Source: Verrucomicrobiota bacterium (lineage in GTDB: Bacteria > Verrucomicrobiota > Verrucomicrobiia > Limisphaerales > CAZBKV01). Taken from it: a DNA stretch of 10,489 bases. The position numbers and the translations under genes were made by a program. Positions 6,501-10,489 of this stretch are shown one piece after another; the stretch's first letter is position 1, and the number at the start of each line of letters is the position of its first letter. Below the pieces are notes generated by a model. It saw only the letters and a list, made by a program, of their open reading frames with translations. It was not told where the DNA came from and made no database searches. The stretch lies in the NCBI GenBank assembly GCA_021160185.1, contig JAGHDA010000191.1, forward strand, positions 1-10,489, read 5' to 3'.

Positions 6501-7361
6501 ATGGCAGTGGACCGACTCCAACTTCAGCGTCTGGAGCTGAAGTATTTGATCAGCGAGCGCAAGGCGCTGGCGGTGCGGGAGTTTGTGCGCTGTTATCTGG
6601 ATGTGGATGAATATGGGGCTAATAGTGAAGATTTCTCATACGATATTCACAGCCTCTACCTCGACTCAGACGACCTGAAGACTTACTGGGACACAATCAA
6701 CGGCAATAAGAACCGCTATAAACTGCGGATCCGCTACTACGACGAGCGGTCCGATTCGCCGGTGTTCTTCGAGATCAAACGGCGAATGAACGACGCTATC
6801 CTCAAGCAACGGGCCGGGGCGCGCAGGGAGGCGGCGGCCGAAATCCTGGAAGGGTACCTGCCGGACCCGAGCATGCTGATTTCGGATCAACCGAAGTACT
6901 GGGTGGGGGTTCAGCGTTTTTGCCACTTGATGGTGGATATCCAGGCCAAGCCCAAGGGCCATATCGCCTATCGCCGGGAAGCGTGGGTTACCACGCACGA
7001 TAATTCGGTCCGGGTGACGATGGATCGCGAGGTGCGGTTCGAGCCCCGTTTCAAGGCGAGCTTCTCCACCCAGATGAAGAATCCAGTGTATCCTTTCCAT
7101 CCCTACGTGATCCTGGAATTGAAATTCACTGGGCGCTACCCGAACTGGCTTGGCGAGCTGGTGCGCGCGTTCAATCTCCAGCGGGCTTCCGCCTCGAAGT
7201 ACTGCGACGGGATCGCGGCAGTGGGGGAGGACTATTTCTATCGGCGGGCGGCGTTTGCAGGAAACGGGCGAACCTCGGTTTCAGCCGAACCGCCTCCGCC
7301 GCGTCGGATTGGCCTCAAGCGGCCGCGATGGCGGATGGCCGCGGTGGAGGCAGCGGACTGA
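6501..7361 (+). CDS. VTC-domain polyphosphate polymerase
   Basis: The 286-residue protein matches the VTC catalytic domain (triphosphate-tunnel fold), which in yeast Vtc4 makes polyphosphate from ATP. Equivalents of the tunnel residues appear in order: LELKYLI (11-17), SLYLDSDDLKTYW (51-63), KLRIRYYD (74-81; Arg76 and Arg78 like Vtc4 Arg264/266), FFEIKRR (89-95, Lys93), LKQR (101-104, Lys102), VRVTMDREVRF (170-180), ILELKF (204-209, Glu206 as metal ligand) and ASASKY (229-234, Ser232-Lys233). This argues for an active enzyme. Residues 255-286 form a Pro/Arg-rich tail outside the domain. There is no membrane helix, so membrane attachment would come from the next gene, DUF4956, which starts right after this stop. 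ATG 6501 was chosen because the domain begins there and GGGGAGG lies just upstream; an earlier in-frame start at 6471 is inside that purine run. Activity is inferred by homology. Confidence 0.9.
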   Translation: MAVDRLQLQRLELKYLISERKALAVREFVRCYLDVDEYGANSEDFSYDIHSLYLDSDDLKTYWDTINGNKNRYKLRIRYYDERSDSPVFFEIKRRMNDAILKQRAGARREAAAEILEGYLPDPSMLISDQPKYWVGVQRFCHLMVDIQAKPKGHIAYRREAWVTTHDNSVRVTMDREVRFEPRFKASFSTQMKNPVYPFHPYVILELKFTGRYPNWLGELVRAFNLQRASASKYCDGIAAVGEDYFYRRAAFAGNGRTSVSAEPPPPRRIGLKRPRWRMAAVEAAD

Positions 7362-8063
7362 TTGGCAAGGGCAAAGGAGATGGATTGGTTTTTTAGAAGC
7401 GATTACTCGGCGGCGCCGGTGAGCGTGCCGCTTGTCTTGTTGAGCCTGTTGCTGGCTTTCTTGTCCGGCCAGCTCCTGGCGTGGACCTACATGGTCACCC
7501 ACTCGGGACTTTCGTATTCCCGGACCTTCGTGAATTCGCTGGTGGTGATCCCCGTCATCACTGCGGCGGTGATGATGGTGCTGGCGAACAATCTGGTCAC
7601 CGCTTTCGGCATGATGGCGGTGTTCGCCATTGTGCGGTTTCGGAACATCCTTCGGGACACCTTGGACACGAGCTACATCCTAAGTTGCTTGGTAATGGGG
7701 ATGGCCGCCGGGACTCAGCGCTATCCGGTGGCGGTGCTCGTCTGCCTCCTCTTGGTGGCTCTGATGTTCTACTTGTGGGGGACGCGGTTCGGGAGCCGCC
7801 ATCGATACGACGTGATTGTGAATTTGCACTGGACCCGGCCATTGGCTGAAGTGGAGGAGCTGCGGCGGTTGTTCCACCGCCACAGTCATCGGGCTCACTG
7901 CGCCAGCCAGCGTTACAACGAGGCCTACGGGGGCACGGACCTTTCCTATCGTCTCTTGTTGCGCGATCCAAACCGGTTGGAGGATTTGTTGCGGGAGCTG
8001 CGCGAAGCCCCAGGCGTCTCCCGAGTGACCAGCCTGTCGGCCGAGGATGAGTCGGAGCTGTAG
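7362..8063 (+). CDS. DUF4956 multi-pass membrane protein
   Basis: The 233-residue protein matches the DUF4956 family, often encoded beside VTC-domain polymerases and of unproven role. Hydrophobic segments lie at about 20-43, 57-75, 79-92, 103-118 and 121-139. The conserved core is FGMMAVFAIVRFRNILRD followed by TLDTSYILSCLVMGMAAG (82-117). A soluble C-terminal domain (about 147-233) has an alternating pattern ending VSRVTSLSAEDE, reminiscent of a small alpha/beta fold. It probably sits in the inner membrane with its soluble domain in the cytoplasm next to the VTC enzyme, perhaps as anchor or conduit (inference). TTG 7362 follows the VTC stop directly and has GGTGGAGG 11 bases upstream. ATG 7380 (MDWFFRSDY) is the alternative, but its AAGGAG touches the start codon. 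The stop is 2 nt before the next gene. Confidence 0.88.
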   Translation: MARAKEMDWFFRSDYSAAPVSVPLVLLSLLLAFLSGQLLAWTYMVTHSGLSYSRTFVNSLVVIPVITAAVMMVLANNLVTAFGMMAVFAIVRFRNILRDTLDTSYILSCLVMGMAAGTQRYPVAVLVCLLLVALMFYLWGTRFGSRHRYDVIVNLHWTRPLAEVEELRRLFHRHSHRAHCASQRYNEAYGGTDLSYRLLLRDPNRLEDLLRELREAPGVSRVTSLSAEDESEL

Positions 8064-8065
8064 CG

Positions 8066-9238
8066 ATGAAAGAGCTTGAACCTATCCCAACCCCGCCGGA
8101 AATCCGATGGCGCGAATTCCGGATCCGCTACGCGCCGATCTTGGTGTTCCTCCTTGTGGCGACGGCGGCGGCGTGGATCTGGAACCGCCATGTCACCCCG
8201 CCCATGCTCGTGGGCCAGGTGGAGACGGAGGCCGCGAGCGTGAGCAGCGCCCAGTCCGGCGTCCTGGCCAACCTCCGCGTCGCGCCCTTTGATTCGGTTC
8301 GCGCGGGGGAAACGGTCGCTATGGTGATCACCACCGATCCAAAAGTGCTCGAGGCTCAGCTCGCCGTCATCCGGGCCGAACTGGATTTGATGAAGGCTCA
8401 GATCGCTCCCCTGATCGACCGGGAGCGGATCCAGGTGGATTACGAGCGCCTGCGATTGGAGTGGCTCGACAGCAGGGTGGACCTGGCGGCCGCGAGGGCG
8501 CAGCTCCAGTATGCGGAAGCTGAGCTTGCCCGGATGGGCGCGCTGTACCGGGCCAAGACTAGCATAGTCTCAAAATCGGAGTACGAGCTGGCGCTCGCCC
8601 GGCGGGACAGCCTCCAGGCCCAGATCGCCGAACAGGAAAAGCTGGTTCAAAGCATCCAGCGGAGCCTGCAGCGCTTCCAGGTTGCGAATCCGGAAAAAGA
8701 GCCGCCTCCCGCTAGCGCCGAGCTGGAAGCGGCCATCTCGCTCCAGGACAAAAAGCTGAAGTTGGCCGAGGCGCAGTTGAGCCCGTTGACCCTTGCCGCT
8801 CCCATCGACGGCATAGTCAGCGCGGTCTACCGTCGGTCAGGCGAAACTGTGGTCGCCGGCGAGCCGATCCTGGCGATCACCTCCACCAACGCCTCCCGGA
8901 TCGTGGCGTTCCTCCTGCCCCCGTGGACCGAGGAGATTCAACCTGGGTCGCCGATAGAAGTCGTCCGGCGCTCCGCTCGTCGGGAAACCGCTCGCGCCAA
9001 GGTCACTTACGTCGGCGCCGCCATGCAAGCGGTTCCTCCGGCCATGATTCCCATGGTGGGCCGACGCCTTCTCGGGTTGAACCGCCGGCCGTTGGACCAG
9101 AACACCCCTCCGATCGAGTTGGGCTTGCCCATCCTGGTCAGCGTTCCGCCCGAGCTGCATCTCCTTCCGGGCGAGCTGGTGGACCTCCGTTATCGGGCAG
9201 GGTCTCTTTGGCGATGGTCCCTGAGGGCCCGCAATTAA
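8066..9238 (+). CDS. HlyD-like membrane-fusion (periplasmic adaptor) protein
   Basis: The 390-residue protein has the layout of HlyD/EmrA-type adaptors: a short cytoplasmic N-terminus, one membrane helix (about 23-40, YAPILVFLLVATAAAWIW), a first lipoyl half (VSSAQSGVLANLRVAPFDSVRAGETVAMV), a long alpha-helical hairpin rich in Ala/Leu/Glu/Gln (about 91-240, turn near 165 and a break at PEKEPPPAS), the second lipoyl half (LAAPIDGIVSAVYRRSGETVVAGEPIL, 243-269) and a beta-barrel-like C-terminus. It should sit in the inner membrane facing the periplasm. It starts 2 nt after the DUF4956 stop and is the operon's last gene, ending in a terminator hairpin. No ABC, RND or MFS pump and no TolC-like channel is nearby, so its partner is unknown. 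Linkage to the VTC and DUF4956 genes suggests it assists membrane-associated polyphosphate synthesis or export, which is inference. Confidence 0.88.
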   Translation: MKELEPIPTPPEIRWREFRIRYAPILVFLLVATAAAWIWNRHVTPPMLVGQVETEAASVSSAQSGVLANLRVAPFDSVRAGETVAMVITTDPKVLEAQLAVIRAELDLMKAQIAPLIDRERIQVDYERLRLEWLDSRVDLAAARAQLQYAEAELARMGALYRAKTSIVSKSEYELALARRDSLQAQIAEQEKLVQSIQRSLQRFQVANPEKEPPPASAELEAAISLQDKKLKLAEAQLSPLTLAAPIDGIVSAVYRRSGETVVAGEPILAITSTNASRIVAFLLPPWTEEIQPGSPIEVVRRSARRETARAKVTYVGAAMQAVPPAMIPMVGRRLLGLNRRPLDQNTPPIELGLPILVSVPPELHLLPGELVDLRYRAGSLWRWSLRARN

Positions 9239-9253
9239 GCCGAAAGGCTTTTT
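9237..9253 (+). terminator. Intrinsic terminator closing the VTC operon
   Basis: AAGCC (9237-9241), a GAAA tetraloop and GGCTT (9246-9250) form a 5-bp stem leading straight into a T-run (9249-9253). The stop codon of the HlyD-like gene (TAA, 9236-9238) lies partly within the stem. The stem is short but has a stable GNRA loop. It separates the operon from waaA. Confidence 0.6.
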
Positions 9254-9320
9254 CCCCAACGCTTCCGGGCCCGCGGCGCTTGCTTTCCCGGTTCCGCTCG
9301 TTAAACATAGGCGCTGTTCG

Positions 9321-10489
9321 GTGAGAACGCTCTACAACATTCTCTTTACTTGCTTCTTTTGGCTCAGCGCGCCTTATTATTTCCTCCGTCTCTGGAGGCG
9401 AGGGGGATGGCGGGAAAACTTCTGGCAACGCTTCGGCCGCTACGACTCCAAGGTCAAGCACGCGGTCACCAACCGGGATGTGGTGTGGCTCCACGCTGTG
9501 AGCGTGGGCGAGGTGAATCTATGCGTCCAGCTTATCCGAGCCCTGGAGCCGCGCCTGCCCAATCATAAGCTGGTGGTTTCCACCACCACCACCACCGGCA
9601 TGGAGCAGCTCCGCGAGCGGATTCCCGGCCATATCGAGAAGATCTACTATCCGGTAGATTTGCCAGGCGCCACTTCCCGCGCGCTTCGTGTGATCCATCC
9701 CCAAGCGGTGGTGATCGTAGAAGCCGAGATTTGGCCCAATTTCCTTTGGAAACTGAAAGCCCGAGGCGCGCCGGCTTTCCTGGTCAACGCCCGCGTTTCG
9801 GAGCGTTCCTACCGCGGCTACAAGCGCTTCGCCTTTCTTTTCAGGCCGCTTTTCGCCGCGTTCGCCGGCGTGGGCGTGCAGAACGAGGCGGACGCCCGGC
9901 GGCTGATTGAACTAGGCTGTCGGCCCGAAGCAGTCCATGTGGTGGGAAGCCTCAAGTTCGACGCCTCGAAGGTGGACGAGCGTCCTCCTCTGGACACGGC
10001 CAAACTGTTGCGCCAGGTGGGCGTTTCAGCCGGCCGACCGATTCTGGTGGCCGGGAGCACGCATCCGGGCGAGGAAGCCCTCATCGCTCGGATTTTCCTC
10101 CGCTTGAAGGAGCGTTTTCCGGGGTTGTTCCTGGTGGTGGCGCCGCGCCACTTCGAGCGCGGCGGCGAGGTGGGCCGGGAGTTGGAGTCGCTCGGGGTGC
10201 GTTTCGTTTATCGTCGCGAAGTCACCGCCCGAACCCAGCTTGCCGAAGGAGAAGTAGACTGCCTGCTCGTTAACACCACCGGCGAACTGAAATACTTCTA
10301 CCGGGAAGCCACCGTAGTGTTTGTGGGCAAAAGCTTCACGGGCCGCGGCGGGCAGAACCCGATCGAGCCGGCGGCGTTGGGCAAGCCGATCGTTTTTGGC
10401 CCGCACATGGAGAATTTTCTCGCTGTGGCCGAGAGCTTCGTTCGCGAGGGAGGCGCGATCCAGGCGCGCGATCCGGCGGAACTGGAGCA
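9321..10489 (+). CDS. waaA: Kdo transferase WaaA (KdtA), 3'-truncated by window edge
   Basis: WaaA transfers Kdo from CMP-Kdo to lipid A precursor at the inner face of the inner membrane. The frame is open from GTG 9321 to the last base, giving 389 residues of a family usually about 420-430 long. Features are an N-terminal membrane anchor (4-24), WRENFWQRFG (30-39), WLHAVSVGEV with the likely catalytic base Glu64, the STTTTTG run (88-93), VEAEIWPNF (133-141), NARVSERSYRGYKRF (156-170), VGSLKFD (208-214), VAGSTHPGEE (243-252), APRHFER (274-280), and the CMP-Kdo-binding C-terminal part GRGGQNPIEPAALGKPIVFGP (341-361) with HMENF. NTTGEL (318-323) has Asn where many homologues have Asp (DTMGEL). 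It follows the terminator by 67 bp and so is probably transcribed separately. Together with the heptose genes it shows LPS inner-core synthesis. Confidence 0.95.
   Translation, partial: MRTLYNILFTCFFWLSAPYYFLRLWRRGGWRENFWQRFGRYDSKVKHAVTNRDVVWLHAVSVGEVNLCVQLIRALEPRLPNHKLVVSTTTTTGMEQLRERIPGHIEKIYYPVDLPGATSRALRVIHPQAVVIVEAEIWPNFLWKLKARGAPAFLVNARVSERSYRGYKRFAFLFRPLFAAFAGVGVQNEADARRLIELGCRPEAVHVVGSLKFDASKVDERPPLDTAKLLRQVGVSAGRPILVAGSTHPGEEALIARIFLRLKERFPGLFLVVAPRHFERGGEVGRELESLGVRFVYRREVTARTQLAEGEVDCLLVNTTGELKYFYREATVVFVGKSFTGRGGQNPIEPAALGKPIVFGPHMENFLAVAESFVREGGAIQARDPAELE

Noticed and set aside
9280..9307. TTGCTT and TAAACA as a promoter for waaA
   Set aside because: The -10 matches only 3 of 6 bases and the spacing is 16; too weak to list although some promoter must exist after the terminator.
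9581..9596. ACC trinucleotide run
   Set aside because: It encodes the conserved STTTTTG segment of WaaA and is not an independent repeat.

Overview
The window is dense, GC-rich chromosomal DNA from a Gram-negative bacterium. It carries a Kdo transferase and the kinase/phosphatase pair for ADP-heptose, so the organism should make lipopolysaccharide with a Kdo/heptose inner core, and it has a quinone C-methyltransferase. The gene mix and protein style would suit the Verrucomicrobiota/PVC group, but this is a guess that only database comparison could settle. No rRNA, tRNA, CRISPR, insertion sequence or phage gene was seen.

Layout. (1) 1-2437, plus strand: polyphosphate kinase PPK1, missing roughly its first 30 residues at the window edge, then an unrecognised 128-residue three-helix membrane protein. 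(2) 2438-2900: a gene-poor stretch. On the minus strand it holds a coding-like frame for a small single-pass membrane protein with an in-frame TAG at the start of its membrane helix. (3) 2901-4761, minus strand: three genes joined by 4-nt ATGA overlaps, in transcription order an unrecognised 87-residue protein, heptose-7-phosphate kinase (HldA/RfaE1) and heptose-bisphosphate phosphatase (GmhB). (4) 4762-4980: a divergent control region. (5) 4981-6327, plus strand: an Rrf2-family regulator with three cysteines placed as in Fe-S sensors, then UbiE/MenG. (6) 6501-9238, plus strand: a tight three-gene operon of a VTC-domain polyphosphate polymerase, a DUF4956 membrane protein and an HlyD-like membrane-fusion protein, closed by a short intrinsic terminator. 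(7) 9321 to the end, plus strand: Kdo transferase WaaA, cut by the window end.

Two themes stand out. Cell-envelope synthesis is represented by WaaA, HldA and GmhB. Polyphosphate is represented twice, by the classical PPK1 and by an unrelated VTC-type enzyme. The VTC operon has no ABC or RND transporter subunit and no outer-membrane channel, so its HlyD-like protein has no obvious partner in view. This is the most likely place in the window for an incompletely described membrane-linked polyphosphate system.
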